From positions 434,001 to 498,000 of the forward strand of contig NZ_JOHO01000002.1 in NCBI RefSeq assembly GCF_000719705.1: a DNA stretch of 64,000 bases, written 5' to 3'. A model generated the notes under the pieces. The model made no database searches, was not told the origin of the DNA, and worked only from the letters and a program-made list of their open reading frames with translations. Position numbers and translations under genes: made by a program. This document shows positions 49,267-58,163 of the stretch, piece after piece. Within the stretch, counting starts at the first letter, position 1. Every line of letters begins with the position of its first letter. Origin of the DNA: Streptomyces sp. NRRL S-350 (GTDB lineage: Bacteria > Actinomycetota > Actinomycetes > Streptomycetales > Streptomycetaceae).

Positions 49267-49617
49267 GTGCCGCAGATCCTGGTCGACCACTCGGCCGGAC
49301 TCGACTTCGACCGGGCGGCCCTCGCCGCCGAGGTCCACCAGGCCGTCACCGAGGTGATCGACACCACCGTGGCCGACTGCAAGACCCTCTTCCGTACCGC
49401 CGCGCACCACCGGGCCGGGGACGGCACGACCGGGGAGGGCGTCGTCCTGGTCGAGGTCAAGATCCTGGCGGGCCGCACCACCGAGCAACGCGCCGAGCTG
49501 ACGGCCCGGGTCCTCGGCGCGGTCCGCGCCCGGATCGCCGGGCCCGCCGCCATCGGCGTCCAGGTCACCGAACTCGACCGGGACACCTACCGGTTCGTCC
49601 ACCACCCCGGGCACTGA
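49267..49617 (+). CDS. Tautomerase-superfamily protein (CHMI-like)
   Basis: A 116-residue protein from GTG 49267 (GGGAGG upstream). It begins (M)PQILVDHSAGLDFDRAALAAEVHQAVTEV, placing Pro right after the initiator as in 5-carboxymethyl-2-hydroxymuconate isomerase, where the N-terminal Pro is the catalytic base. FRTAAHHRAGDGTTGEGVVLVEVKILAGRTTEQRAELTARVL matches too. Aromatic-acid pathway genes are absent, so the substrate is open. Confidence 0.85.
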   Translation: MPQILVDHSAGLDFDRAALAAEVHQAVTEVIDTTVADCKTLFRTAAHHRAGDGTTGEGVVLVEVKILAGRTTEQRAELTARVLGAVRARIAGPAAIGVQVTELDRDTYRFVHHPGH

Positions 49618-49637
49618 CGCCCGGGGCCCGGGCGTCA

Positions 49638-49679
49638 GTGCGCCGTGCACCCGGTTCGTCGGCCGGGTGCACGGCGCAC
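49638..49679. terminator. Bidirectional hairpin terminator
   Basis: Perfect 17-bp stem (49638-49654 with 49663-49679) and an eight-base loop between the convergent tautomerase and peptidase genes. Confidence 0.85.
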
Positions 49680-49694
49680 GGGGTTCCGCGGGGA

Positions 49695-51308
49695 TCAGTC
49701 CGTCGGGCAGTGCGTTCCCGCCGTCGGCACGGTGCCGTCCACCAGGAAGGTGTCGACGGAGGCGCGGATGCACTTGCTGGCGCGGTACGCGGTGTGGCCC
49801 TCGCCGTCACGGGTGAGCAGGACGGCGTTGCCCAGTTCGCCGGTGAGCTTCTCGGCCCACGCGTAGGGGGTGGCCGGGTCTCCGGTGCTGCCGACGACCA
49901 CGATGGGCGCGGTGGCGGCGGACTTGACGGCGTGCGGCTTCTCGGTGGAGCGGAACGGCCAGATCCGGCAGTCCGGGTCGAACAGTGCCGAGAGCGGGTC
50001 GTGCCTGCTGACCAGCGGGGCCTTGGCGGCGAGGTCGGTCAGAGCGGCCTGCAGCTGGTCGCCGGCCGGGGCGTCGGTGGCGCCGTCGGCGCAGTGGATG
50101 GCGGTGTAGGCGTCCGGGGAGCCCTGGTAACGCCCGTCCGTGTCCCGGCCGTTGTAGCTGTCGGCGATGGCGAGCAGGTCGTCGCCCTTGCCGCGCACCA
50201 TGGCCCAGCCGAGGGAGTTGCGCAGCCCGGCCCAGGCCTTCTCGCCGCCGTAGAGTCGGCTGATCACGCTGGTCCAGGCCGCGCTGGAGGTGAGGGTGCG
50301 GCCCTTCGCGGTCTTCAACGGCTTGTCCTTGAGACCGTCGAGGAAGTCGGCGAGCTTCTGCGGGGCGAGGCCGGCGTCGGTGCCGAGCGGGCACGGGTCC
50401 TTGGTGACGCAGTCGGCGGCGAAGGCCTTCAGGGCCCGCTCGAAGCCGGCCTGCTGCTCGATGTTGTGCTGCACCAGGGGGGTGGAGGCCGAGACGGCGC
50501 CGTCCAGGACGAGCCGGCCGACCCGGTCCGGGAACTCCTCGGCGTACAGCGAGCCGAGGTAGGTGCCGTAGGACATGCCGAGGTAGCTGAGCTTCTGGTC
50601 GCCGAGGGCGCCGCGCAGGACGTCCATGTCCCGGGCCGTGTTGCGGGTGCTGACGAAGGGGAGCACCTGGGCGTACCTGGCCTGGCAGGCGTCGGCGAGC
50701 TGCTTGCCGTGGTCGGCGCCGGGCGCGTCGGTGTCGAGCCAGGTGTCCCGGGCCTGGTCGTCGAGGCAGTTGAGCGGGCTGGTGCCGTCCACGCCGCGCG
50801 GGTCGAAGCCGACGAGGTCGTAGCGGTCGTGCAGCGGGCCGTCGAAGCCCTTCGGGTCGAACTCGACCATCTTGACGCCGGAGCCGCCCGGGCCGCCCGG
50901 GTTGAGCAGCAGCGAGCCGATCCGCTGGTCGGGCTTGGCGGCGGGGTTGCGCACGACGGCGACGTCCAGGCTGCCGGTGGCCGGGGCGGTGTAGTCGAGC
51001 GGCACCTTGAGCGTGGCGCACTGCAGGGCCGCGGTGTCCTGCTTGTTCTGCGGGTCCTTCGGGCAGGTGGCCCAGGCGAGTTGCTGGCCGTAGAACGGCT
51101 GGAGGGCGGGGTCGGCGGCGCCGGTGGGTTTGGCCGTCGGGGTGGGGGCCGGGGCGGCGCTCGGTGTCGTGGTGGCGGCGTCGGCGGCGGTCGTGGGCGC
51201 GGCCTTGCCGGTGCCGCCGCCGCTGGTGCAGCCGGCCAGTAGGAGGGCGGCTGCGGTGACGGCGGTGACGGCGGCGGGCACGGCGCGCCGCGGGGTCCTG
51301 GCGATCAT
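49695..51308 (-). CDS. Lipoprotein alpha/beta hydrolase, tripeptidyl aminopeptidase-like (S33)
   Basis: A 537-residue exported hydrolase from ATG 51308. The lipobox LLLAGC at about 25 is followed by a Thr/Ala/Pro-rich linker of about 40 residues, then the S33 peptidase fold: LLLNPGGPGGSGVKM (oxyanion region), DLVGFDPRGVDGTSPLNC, catalytic Ser in SYLGMSYGTYLGSLYAEEFPDRVGRLVLDG, Asp in VVVGSTGDPATPYAWAE and His in GEGHTAY. It resembles the tripeptidyl aminopeptidases/secreted proteases of Streptomyces, which degrade peptides outside the cell. Anchored through its lipid, it would act at the surface. A direct repeat GGTCACAT (twice) is upstream. Confidence 0.9.
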   Translation of the reverse strand: MIARTPRRAVPAAVTAVTAAALLLAGCTSGGGTGKAAPTTAADAATTTPSAAPAPTPTAKPTGAADPALQPFYGQQLAWATCPKDPQNKQDTAALQCATLKVPLDYTAPATGSLDVAVVRNPAAKPDQRIGSLLLNPGGPGGSGVKMVEFDPKGFDGPLHDRYDLVGFDPRGVDGTSPLNCLDDQARDTWLDTDAPGADHGKQLADACQARYAQVLPFVSTRNTARDMDVLRGALGDQKLSYLGMSYGTYLGSLYAEEFPDRVGRLVLDGAVSASTPLVQHNIEQQAGFERALKAFAADCVTKDPCPLGTDAGLAPQKLADFLDGLKDKPLKTAKGRTLTSSAAWTSVISRLYGGEKAWAGLRNSLGWAMVRGKGDDLLAIADSYNGRDTDGRYQGSPDAYTAIHCADGATDAPAGDQLQAALTDLAAKAPLVSRHDPLSALFDPDCRIWPFRSTEKPHAVKSAATAPIVVVGSTGDPATPYAWAEKLTGELGNAVLLTRDGEGHTAYRASKCIRASVDTFLVDGTVPTAGTHCPTD

Positions 51309-51338
51309 GGAATACACCGCACACAAATATCACCCGAT

Positions 51339-51355
51339 GGTCACATCGGTCACAT
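51339..51355. promoter_or_regulatory. Direct repeat GGTCACAT in the divergent promoter
   Basis: Two copies of GGTCACAT at a nine-base period (51339-51346, 51348-51355), in the AT-richer region between the lipoprotein peptidase and MFS genes. Candidate regulator site. Confidence 0.4.
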
Positions 51356-51457
51356 GGGTATTTCGACGAGCCCGCCGGAAACCGCGCCCCGGGGCCGGCC
51401 GACCGGGCTCGGGGCGATCGATTCCGCCGCACCGCGGACGAATGCCATGCTGAGGCC

Positions 51458-52810
51458 ATGACAGAAAGCAGTGCGATCGCCCCGACCCGCCGCCGGTCGG
51501 AAACCGGCGGCCGGCGCAAGGAGTTGGCGGCGGCGACGGTCGGCTCGGTGGTCGAGTCCTTCGACTGGAACATCTACGCCGTCCTCGCGCCCTACTTCGC
51601 CGCCGACCTCTTCGGCCACGGCGAACACGGGATCGGCGGCATGCTCGGCGCGTACGTCACCTTCGCGGTCGGCTTCGTGGCCCGCCCGATCGGCTCCTAC
51701 CTGATCGGGCGGCTGAGCGACACCCGGGGCCGGCGCTTCGCGCTGAGCCTCGGCATGGCGGTGATCGCCGTCGCGAGCCTCGGCATCGCCGCCGTGCCCG
51801 GCCGGAGCACGATCGGGGTCTGGGCGGCGGTGCTGGCCGTCGCCGCGCGGGTGGTGCAGGGGCTCGCCTTCGGCGGGGAGGCGCCGAGCGTGGCCGCGTA
51901 CGTGACCGAGACGGCGCCGCCCCGGCACCGCTTCGCGTTCAGCTCCGTCTCCTACGGCGGGATCATCCTCGGCTCGCTGCTCTCCTTCGGGGTGCTCACC
52001 CTGCTCATCCACACCATCGGCAAGTCCGGCCTGGAGAACGGCGGCTGGCGCTGGGGCTTCGTGGCCGCCGCACTGCTCGGACTGGCCGCCGTCTGGGTCC
52101 GCAGGGCGGCGCCGGAGAGCGAGGAGTTCCACCGGGCCCGGGCGCGCGCCGCGGCGAACGGCCGCCCGCCGTTCCTGCGGACGCTCCGCGAGCACCGGTG
52201 GGCGGTGCTCACCGTCTTCCTCAACACCCTGGGCGGCACCGTCGGTTACTACTTCGCCCTGGTCTACCTGCCGCAGTACGCCGCGGCGTACCACGTGATC
52301 GGCAAGGAGGAGGCGGCCTCCTTCATGACCGTCGTGCTCGGCGTGGTGCTGGTCACCATGCTGCTCACCGGAGCCGCCGCCGACCGCTTCGGCCTGCTGC
52401 CGGTGGCCCGGCTCGGGTTCGGCCTGCCGATCCCGCTGGTCGGGGTGCTGCTCGCGGCACTGCGCCAGGGCTGGCTGCCCTTCCAGGTCGTCGCCGTGCT
52501 GCTGGGGATGCTCGTGGCGACGGTGCTCGGCACCCTCAACGTCTTCACCGGCCTGCTGTTCCCGACCGAGGTGCGAGCGGTGGGCCTCGGCGTGGTCAAC
52601 GCGGCCACCATCGCCGCGTTCGGCGGCACCTTCCCGCTGCTCGCCGAGTGGTTGGGCGACCGGCACTGGCTCGGCGTGATCCCGGTGTACGTGACGGTCT
52701 GCACGACGGGCCCGGCCCTGGCGCTGCTCACGGCCGTGAAGGTGCCCTCCTTCGCCGCCGCCGTCCGGGGATCCGAGGCCGGCGCCCGCCGTTCCCCGGG
52801 GTCGGCCTGA
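51458..52810 (+). CDS. MFS transporter, metabolite:H+ symporter type
   Basis: A 450-residue protein with 12 predicted helices. The start ATVGSVVESFDWNIYAVLAPYFAADLF and RPIGSYLIGRLSDTRGRRFALSLGMAVIAV (the MFS loop 2-3 motif GxLxDRxGRR), together with EAPSVAAYVTETAPPRHRF, are typical of the metabolite:H+ symporter subfamily (alpha-ketoglutarate, shikimate, proline/betaine porters). It probably imports an organic acid or osmolyte by proton symport. ATG 51458 has TGAGG only two bases upstream. Confidence 0.9.
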   Translation: MTESSAIAPTRRRSETGGRRKELAAATVGSVVESFDWNIYAVLAPYFAADLFGHGEHGIGGMLGAYVTFAVGFVARPIGSYLIGRLSDTRGRRFALSLGMAVIAVASLGIAAVPGRSTIGVWAAVLAVAARVVQGLAFGGEAPSVAAYVTETAPPRHRFAFSSVSYGGIILGSLLSFGVLTLLIHTIGKSGLENGGWRWGFVAAALLGLAAVWVRRAAPESEEFHRARARAAANGRPPFLRTLREHRWAVLTVFLNTLGGTVGYYFALVYLPQYAAAYHVIGKEEAASFMTVVLGVVLVTMLLTGAAADRFGLLPVARLGFGLPIPLVGVLLAALRQGWLPFQVVAVLLGMLVATVLGTLNVFTGLLFPTEVRAVGLGVVNAATIAAFGGTFPLLAEWLGDRHWLGVIPVYVTVCTTGPALALLTAVKVPSFAAAVRGSEAGARRSPGSA

Positions 52811-52868
52811 CGGATGATCACCGGCTGTGGTTGAGTGGTCGGACGATCGCCGAACGGGGAGGGACAGC

Positions 52869-53738
52869 GTGCACACCGACGCACCGGATTCCAGCGGGTC
52901 CGACAGCTGGCTGACCGAAGCGGGATTCGAGGAGCCGCCGCAGGTCGACCTGCGCACCGACCGGGCGCACTCCGCCCGCGTCTACGACTACCTGCTCGGC
53001 GGCAAGACGAACTTCCCGGCGGACCGCGAGGTCGGCGACCGCGTCCTCGCCGACCTGCCCGGCGCGCGCGAGGGTGCCACCGCCGCCCGCGCGGTGATGC
53101 ACCGGATGGTCCGCCGGCTCGCGGACGTGCACGGCATCCGCCAGTTCCTGGACGTCGGCACGGGCATCCCCACCGCGCCCAACCTGCACGAGGTCGTCCA
53201 GTCGGTCGACCCCGCCTGCCGCGTCGTGTACGTCGACAACGACCCGATCGTGCTCGCCCACTCGCGCGCGCTGCTCACCAGCACCCCCGAGGGCCGCACC
53301 GCCTACGTCCAGGGCGACCTGCGCGACCCGGAGCGGTTCCTCGCCGACCCTGCGGTGGCCGCCACCCTGGACCTCGGCCGGCCGGTCGGACTGACGCTGA
53401 TCAACATCGTCCACTTCCTCTCCGACGAGGCCGCGCACCCGCCCATCCGCAAGCTCCTGGACGCCCTGCCCGTCGGCAGCTTCCTGGCGTTGACGGCCGG
53501 CACCCCGGACCCCTCGCCGGAGCAGGCCGCGATCGGCATCCGCCGCTACGCCGAGGCGGGGATCGAGGTGCACCTGCGGTCGCGGGAGGGCGTCGAGCGC
53601 TTCTTCGCCGGGCTGGAGCCGGACGAGCCGGGTGTGGTCCTGGCCGACCGCTGGCACCCGGAGCCGGGCGAGGCGCCCGCCGGGGGCCCGACCGGGGCGG
53701 CGGTCTCGGTGTACGCCGGACTGGCCCGCAAGGTGTAG
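52869..53738 (+). CDS. SAM-dependent methyltransferase (DUF574 family)
   Basis: A 289-residue protein from GTG 52869 (GGGGAGGGA upstream). The pattern DLRTDRAHSARVYDYLLGGKTNFPADREVGDRVL, RRLADVHGIRQFLDVGTGIPTAPNLHEVVQ, RVVYVDNDPIVLAHSRALL and YVQGDLRDPERFL is diagnostic of the DUF574/SAM methyltransferase family that is much expanded in actinomycetes. Motif I is DVGTGIPT. The substrate is unknown. Confidence 0.9.
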   Translation: MHTDAPDSSGSDSWLTEAGFEEPPQVDLRTDRAHSARVYDYLLGGKTNFPADREVGDRVLADLPGAREGATAARAVMHRMVRRLADVHGIRQFLDVGTGIPTAPNLHEVVQSVDPACRVVYVDNDPIVLAHSRALLTSTPEGRTAYVQGDLRDPERFLADPAVAATLDLGRPVGLTLINIVHFLSDEAAHPPIRKLLDALPVGSFLALTAGTPDPSPEQAAIGIRRYAEAGIEVHLRSREGVERFFAGLEPDEPGVVLADRWHPEPGEAPAGGPTGAAVSVYAGLARKV

Positions 53739-53878
53739 TCCGCCGGGTGGGAGGCAGTACTGACGCTGCGCCGGATTCAGGACGGGTCCGGCCGGAGTCT
53801 GCCAAAACGATCGTCTGCACGTGAACATGTCATTAGAGTGACTGCCCGTCGAATCCCCCACTCGACAGGCGGAGTGTC

Positions 53879-55513
53879 ATGACCATCGCACGCAGGTCCA
53901 TCCTCAAGAGCACCTCGGCGGCCGGAGCCGCCCTCGTCGCGGCCGGCGCGGCTGCCGCCCCACCGGCAGCCGCCGAACCGGCCGACGACGCACCCACCAG
54001 CCCCCTCCTGCAGACCACCCCGCACCGCGCCGGCACAGCCGGCGTGACCGGCCTGCACCTGCAGTTCGGCACCGACCCGGCCACCGAGATGACCGTCTCC
54101 TGGCTCACCCCCCAGTCCGTGCGCCGCCCCCAGGTCCGGTACGGCTCACCGGACGGCGGCCTCGGCCGCGTCGTCCAGGCCGAGACCCGCACCTACCGGG
54201 ACGCCCTCGACCAGGTCGAGATGTACGTCCACCACGCCCGGCTCAGCGGCCTCCGACCCGGCACCACCTACCTCTACAGCGCCGGCCACGACGGCGCGAA
54301 CCCCGAGGGCGGCAGCTTCACCACCGCCCCGCGCGGCCGCGCCCCCTTCACCTTCACCAGTTTCGGCGACCAGGCCACCCCGAACCTGCGCCGCCTGGTG
54401 GCCTTCCCGGACGGCATGCCCTCGCCGCTCGGCAAGTACCCGCTGTACACCAGCAGCCAGGTCGGCACCCTGAACTCCGCCGACATCGTCGCCGCCGTCG
54501 AACGCGTCGGCCCGCTGTTCAACCTCGTCAACGGCGACCTCTGCTACGCCTCCTACGGCGGCCGGCGCGGCCAGAGCCGCACCGCCACCTGGGCCGACTG
54601 GTTCATCAACAACAGCCGCTCGGCCCGACTGCGCCCCTGGATGCCGTGCGTCGGCAACGGCGAGAACGAGAGCGGCAACGGCCCCCTCGGCGCCCTCGGC
54701 TACCAGACGTACTTCTCGCTGCCGGACTCCACCGCCTCCTCCGACGAGGAGACCCGGGGCATGTGGTACGCCTTCACCGTCGGCTCGGTGCGCTTCATCA
54801 GCCTCGCCAACGACGACGTGGCCATCCAGGACGGCGGCGACCGCTACCTCCGCGGCTACTCCGGAGGCGCCCAACAGCGCTGGCTGGAACGGGAGCTGCG
54901 GGCCGCGCGCGGCAGCCGGGCGATCGACTGGATCGTGGTCTGCATGCACCACCCGATGATCTCCAGCTCGATGCACGGCGCCGGCAGCGACCTCGGCATC
55001 CGCGAGGCCTGGGGCCCGCTGTTCGACGCGTACGGGGTCGACCTCGTGGTCACCGGCCACGAGCACTACTACGAGCGCTCGCACGCCGTCCGGGGCACCC
55101 TGCCCAACGACACCCGCACCCCGGTGCCGACCGACACCCGCAAGGACCTGATCGACACCGGGCGCGGCACCGTCCACATGGTCATCGGCACCGGCGGCAA
55201 CGCCGCCACCACCCAGGACGACCTCTTCCCCGACCCCAAGGGCCGGGTCGTCGTCGCCCTGGAGGAGAAGCCGCGCCCGCCGGCCCCGTACCGGCAGTCC
55301 ATCTGGCTCACCGAGGACGCCCCGTGGGCCGCGCACCAGGACCGCACGCACACCCACGGCTTCGCCGCGTTCGACGTCGACCCCGGCGACCGCCGCGGCG
55401 GCACCACCACCATGCGGGTCACCTACTACACCTTCGACGGGCCGCACGGCGACCTCACCCCGGTGGACACCTTCACCCTGCACCGGAGCCGGGCGGACGC
55501 GCGCGAGAACTGA
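53879..55513 (+). CDS. Tat-exported purple acid phosphatase-like metallophosphoesterase
   Basis: A 544-residue secreted protein. The signal peptide ARRSILKSTSAAGAALVAAG has the twin-arginine pattern. Residues about 55-150 form the fibronectin-like N-terminal domain of purple acid phosphatases (LHLQFGTDPATEMTVSWLTP), followed by the calcineurin-type fold: SFGDQATP, LVNGDLCYASY, VGNGENESGN, VCMHHPMISS and VVTGHEHYYERSH. The third motif in typical family members is GNHE, but here it is GNGE, so the conserved His is missing. It should hydrolyse phosphate esters outside the cell if the replacement is tolerated. Confidence 0.85.
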   Translation: MTIARRSILKSTSAAGAALVAAGAAAAPPAAAEPADDAPTSPLLQTTPHRAGTAGVTGLHLQFGTDPATEMTVSWLTPQSVRRPQVRYGSPDGGLGRVVQAETRTYRDALDQVEMYVHHARLSGLRPGTTYLYSAGHDGANPEGGSFTTAPRGRAPFTFTSFGDQATPNLRRLVAFPDGMPSPLGKYPLYTSSQVGTLNSADIVAAVERVGPLFNLVNGDLCYASYGGRRGQSRTATWADWFINNSRSARLRPWMPCVGNGENESGNGPLGALGYQTYFSLPDSTASSDEETRGMWYAFTVGSVRFISLANDDVAIQDGGDRYLRGYSGGAQQRWLERELRAARGSRAIDWIVVCMHHPMISSSMHGAGSDLGIREAWGPLFDAYGVDLVVTGHEHYYERSHAVRGTLPNDTRTPVPTDTRKDLIDTGRGTVHMVIGTGGNAATTQDDLFPDPKGRVVVALEEKPRPPAPYRQSIWLTEDAPWAAHQDRTHTHGFAAFDVDPGDRRGGTTTMRVTYYTFDGPHGDLTPVDTFTLHRSRADAREN

Positions 55514-55555
55514 CGAGGAAGGCCGACCCGCGGGCCCCGCGGCAGGGCGGTGAAC

Positions 55556-57121
55556 TCAGCGGCGGAAGATGCCGGTCAGCACGTCCCACCAGCTGCGCCG
55601 CTGCGCAGGGACCGACGGGGCGGTCCGGGCCGCGGCCCTGGCCGCCCGCGCGGCCCGTTCGGCCTGCGTCGCCCGCTCCGTCTCCGCCGCCCGCTCCGCC
55701 GCCACCGCGGCGGCCCGCTCCGCCTCCGCGACGGAGACCGGATCCGGGTCGATGTCGCGCGGGGTGAACTCCACCGGCAGCGCCGTCAGGTGCCGGGAGA
55801 TCCAGGCCGAACTCCAGGTCAACTCCTCCTCCGGCACCGCGAGCCGGACGTCCGGCAGCAGGGTGAGCAGGATGTCGATGCCGGCCTCGGCGACGTGCCG
55901 TCCGATGTCCTGCCCCGGGCACTCGTGCGGACCGGCACCGAAGGACAGGTGGGAGCGGTTGCCGTACAGCGGGGCGGCCGGGTCGGGCCGGACGACCGGG
56001 TCGACGTTGCCGGCCGCGAGCCCGAGCAGCAGCAGGTCCCCCGCCTTGATCCGCCGGCCGCCCAGCTCGGTGTCGGCCGTCGCCCAGCGGCCGGCCACCA
56101 GCGACATCGGCGGGGAGTCCCAGAGCACCTGGTCCAGCGCCTCGCCCAGGGTCATCTGGCCGCCGGAGAGGTGAGCGCGGAAGCGCGGATCGGTGAGCAC
56201 CATCTTCAGCGAGTCGGCGATCAGGTTGACGGTGGTCTCGTTGGCCGCGAGCAGGACCACCCGCAGGTGCTCCATCACCTCGTCCTCGGTCAGCCCCGCC
56301 GGGTGCGCCAGCAGACGGCTGGTCAGGTCGTCGCCCGGCGCCTCGCGCTTGATGGCGATGGTCCGGCGCAGACCGGCCACCACGTACTCGTTGCTGGCGA
56401 TGGCCGTCTCGGTGCCCTTCATCAGGTCCCGGGCGGCGGTCACCAACTGCGGGCCGTACTCGTCCGGCATGCCGAGGAGCTTGGTCATCACCAGCATCGG
56501 CAGGTGCTCGGCGAACTGGGTGATCAGCTCGGCCCGGCCGGTCGGGCCGACCACCTGGACCAGGTCGGTGGTGAACCGGCGCACGTGGCGGCGGATCCCG
56601 CGCCGGTCGAAGCGGTTCAGGCCGTCCAGGACGGCACCGCGCAGCCGGCGGTGCTCGTCGCCGTCCGCGAAGACGCAGATCGGCTGCCAGGCGATCACCG
56701 GCATCAGCGGGGAGTCCATCGGGAGTTCGCCGGTGCGGAACGCCGTCCACAGGCGGGAGTCGCGGGAGAACAGCGAGGGAGTGCGCATCGCGGTGATGTT
56801 GGCGCCGTGGCTGAGGACCAGCCAGGCCCGGTGATCGCCGTGCAGGAGCACCGGGGCCACCTCGCCGTACTCGGCGCGCAGCTTCTCGTACAGGGCCGCC
56901 GGGTCGGCCTCGGCCTCCGGACCGTACAGGCGCCGCAGGCCGCCGGGGCCGATCGGGCCGATCCGGTCGTCCGGGTCGTGGTCCGGCCGGCCGGGGGGCA
57001 TCGGGTCGTGGCCGACGGGGCCGGGGCCGATCGGGTCGAAGCCGCGGCCGTGGGCCGGGCAACCGGGCGGCGGGGTCGGAGCGGCGTCGGGGAACGGGCT
57101 GGTCACAAGGTCTCCGGTCAC
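55556..57121 (-). CDS. cvnE: Conservon cytochrome P450, CYP157-like (CvnE)
   Basis: A 521-residue P450, the last gene of a conservon. The haem loop is FGAGPHECPGQDIG (Cys 401) and the I-helix is LAANETTVN with the acid-alcohol pair. The K-helix reads EALDQVLWDSPP: the canonical ExxR is replaced by DQVL (330-333). Members of CYP157 from conservons are known to lack the ExxR motif (EQSLW in CYP157C1), so this residue pattern fits that family. The first 60 residues are Gly/Pro/Asp-rich, and the C-terminus has a helical Ala/Glu/Arg stretch (461-500) followed by the amphipathic SWWDVLTGIFRR. The natural reaction is unknown. It starts 21 bases behind cvnD. Confidence 0.92.
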   Translation of the reverse strand: MTGDLVTSPFPDAAPTPPPGCPAHGRGFDPIGPGPVGHDPMPPGRPDHDPDDRIGPIGPGGLRRLYGPEAEADPAALYEKLRAEYGEVAPVLLHGDHRAWLVLSHGANITAMRTPSLFSRDSRLWTAFRTGELPMDSPLMPVIAWQPICVFADGDEHRRLRGAVLDGLNRFDRRGIRRHVRRFTTDLVQVVGPTGRAELITQFAEHLPMLVMTKLLGMPDEYGPQLVTAARDLMKGTETAIASNEYVVAGLRRTIAIKREAPGDDLTSRLLAHPAGLTEDEVMEHLRVVLLAANETTVNLIADSLKMVLTDPRFRAHLSGGQMTLGEALDQVLWDSPPMSLVAGRWATADTELGGRRIKAGDLLLLGLAAGNVDPVVRPDPAAPLYGNRSHLSFGAGPHECPGQDIGRHVAEAGIDILLTLLPDVRLAVPEEELTWSSAWISRHLTALPVEFTPRDIDPDPVSVAEAERAAAVAAERAAETERATQAERAARAARAAARTAPSVPAQRRSWWDVLTGIFRR

Positions 57122-57142
57122 AGGGTTCGGGTGGGCGGGGCG

Positions 57143-57760
57143 TCAGCCCGCGGGTGGGGCGGCGAGCTCGTACAGGTAGTGCATCAGCGTCATCAGGGTG
57201 TCCCGGCTGGACTCGCGGCTGCGCGCGTCGCAGGCGACGATCGGCACCTCGGGCGGCAGGTCGAGCGCCCCCCGCAACTCGTCGAGCGGGAAGGCCGGCG
57301 CCTCGGGGAAGCCGTTGACGGCCACCACGAAGGGCACGCCCCGCTCCTCCAGCCGGCCGATCACCTCGAAGCTGACCTCCAGGCGGCGGGTGTCCACCAG
57401 CACCACCGCACCCAGGGCGCCCTCGAACAGGCCGTTCCAGAGGAACCAGAACCGCTCCTGCCCGGGGGTGCCGAAGACGTAGAGCACGAGCCTGTCGCTG
57501 ATGCTGATCCGGCCGAAGTCCATGGCCACGGTGGTGGACGTCTTGAGCTCGACCCCGGTCGGGTCGTCCACGCCGACCCCGGCCTGGGTCATGGTCTCCT
57601 CGGTGGTCAGCGGGCGGATCTCGCTGACCGAGCCGACCAGCGTCGTCTTGCCGACGCCGAAGCCGCCGACGATCACCACCTTCACCGCCGTGGTCACGGT
57701 GTCCGGCAGCAGGTCCGCGCCGGCCGGCCCCGCCACCGTGTCAGAGCCGCTGAAGTCCAT
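57143..57760 (-). CDS. cvnD: Conservon GTP-binding protein (CvnD)
   Basis: A 205-residue small GTPase-like protein. G1 is GGFGVGKTT, the switch region holds TMTQAGVGVDD, G3 is FGTPGQERF, and G4 reads VAVNGFP rather than NKxD, as usual in this Mgl/Ras-like actinobacterial family. It is the G-protein-like component that, with CvnA-C, is proposed to form a membrane-associated complex in Streptomyces resembling eukaryotic G-protein-coupled modules. It overlaps cvnC by 20 bases. Confidence 0.95.
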   Translation of the reverse strand: MDFSGSDTVAGPAGADLLPDTVTTAVKVVIVGGFGVGKTTLVGSVSEIRPLTTEETMTQAGVGVDDPTGVELKTSTTVAMDFGRISISDRLVLYVFGTPGQERFWFLWNGLFEGALGAVVLVDTRRLEVSFEVIGRLEERGVPFVVAVNGFPEAPAFPLDELRGALDLPPEVPIVACDARSRESSRDTLMTLMHYLYELAAPPAG

Positions 57761-58100
57761 GGATCACCGCCTCCAACAGGGCACGGTCGGGGAGTTCCGC
57801 CGCGGGGACGGCGGCGCGGGCCTCGATCAGCCCGTCGTCGAGCAGGTCCGCCAGCAGGACGGTGACCACGCTCGTGGGTAGTTCCAGGTAGGCGGAGACC
57901 TCCGCCACCGAGAGCGGGGAACGGCACAGCCGCAGGATCGCGGCGTGCTCGGGCTGCAGGGCGGGGGTCGGCTCCGCGAGGGAGACGATCAGGGTGACCA
58001 GGTCGAAGACGCCGGGCCCGGACGGGCCGCTGCGACCGCGCGTGATCACGTACAGGCGGTCGGGCTCGGGGCCGTCCCAGCCGCCCTGTTCTGCCGTCAT
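57741..58100 (-). CDS. cvnC: Conservon DUF742 protein (CvnC)
   Basis: A 119-residue DUF742 protein. PDRLYVITRGRSGPSG, LVTLIVSLAEPTPALQPEHAAILRLCRSPLSVAEVSAYLELPTSVVTVLLADLLDDGLIEARAAVP is the family pattern; the second half looks like a winged-helix. In the four-gene module it couples the sensor kinase to the G protein, as proposed from S. coelicolor conservon work. No independent function is visible. Confidence 0.95.
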   Translation of the reverse strand: MTAEQGGWDGPEPDRLYVITRGRSGPSGPGVFDLVTLIVSLAEPTPALQPEHAAILRLCRSPLSVAEVSAYLELPTSVVTVLLADLLDDGLIEARAAVPAAELPDRALLEAVIHGLQRL

Positions 58101-58163
58101 GCAACCGCCTCACTGTGCTCGTTCATGTGCCCGTCCCGCCGCTGCGCCGGGCCGGGGGCCGGC

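Noticed and set aside
53810..53845. Possible PHO box upstream of the purple acid phosphatase
   Set aside because: Only one GTTCAC half-site is present on the minus strand; the second 11-base-spaced repeat needed for PhoP binding is missing.
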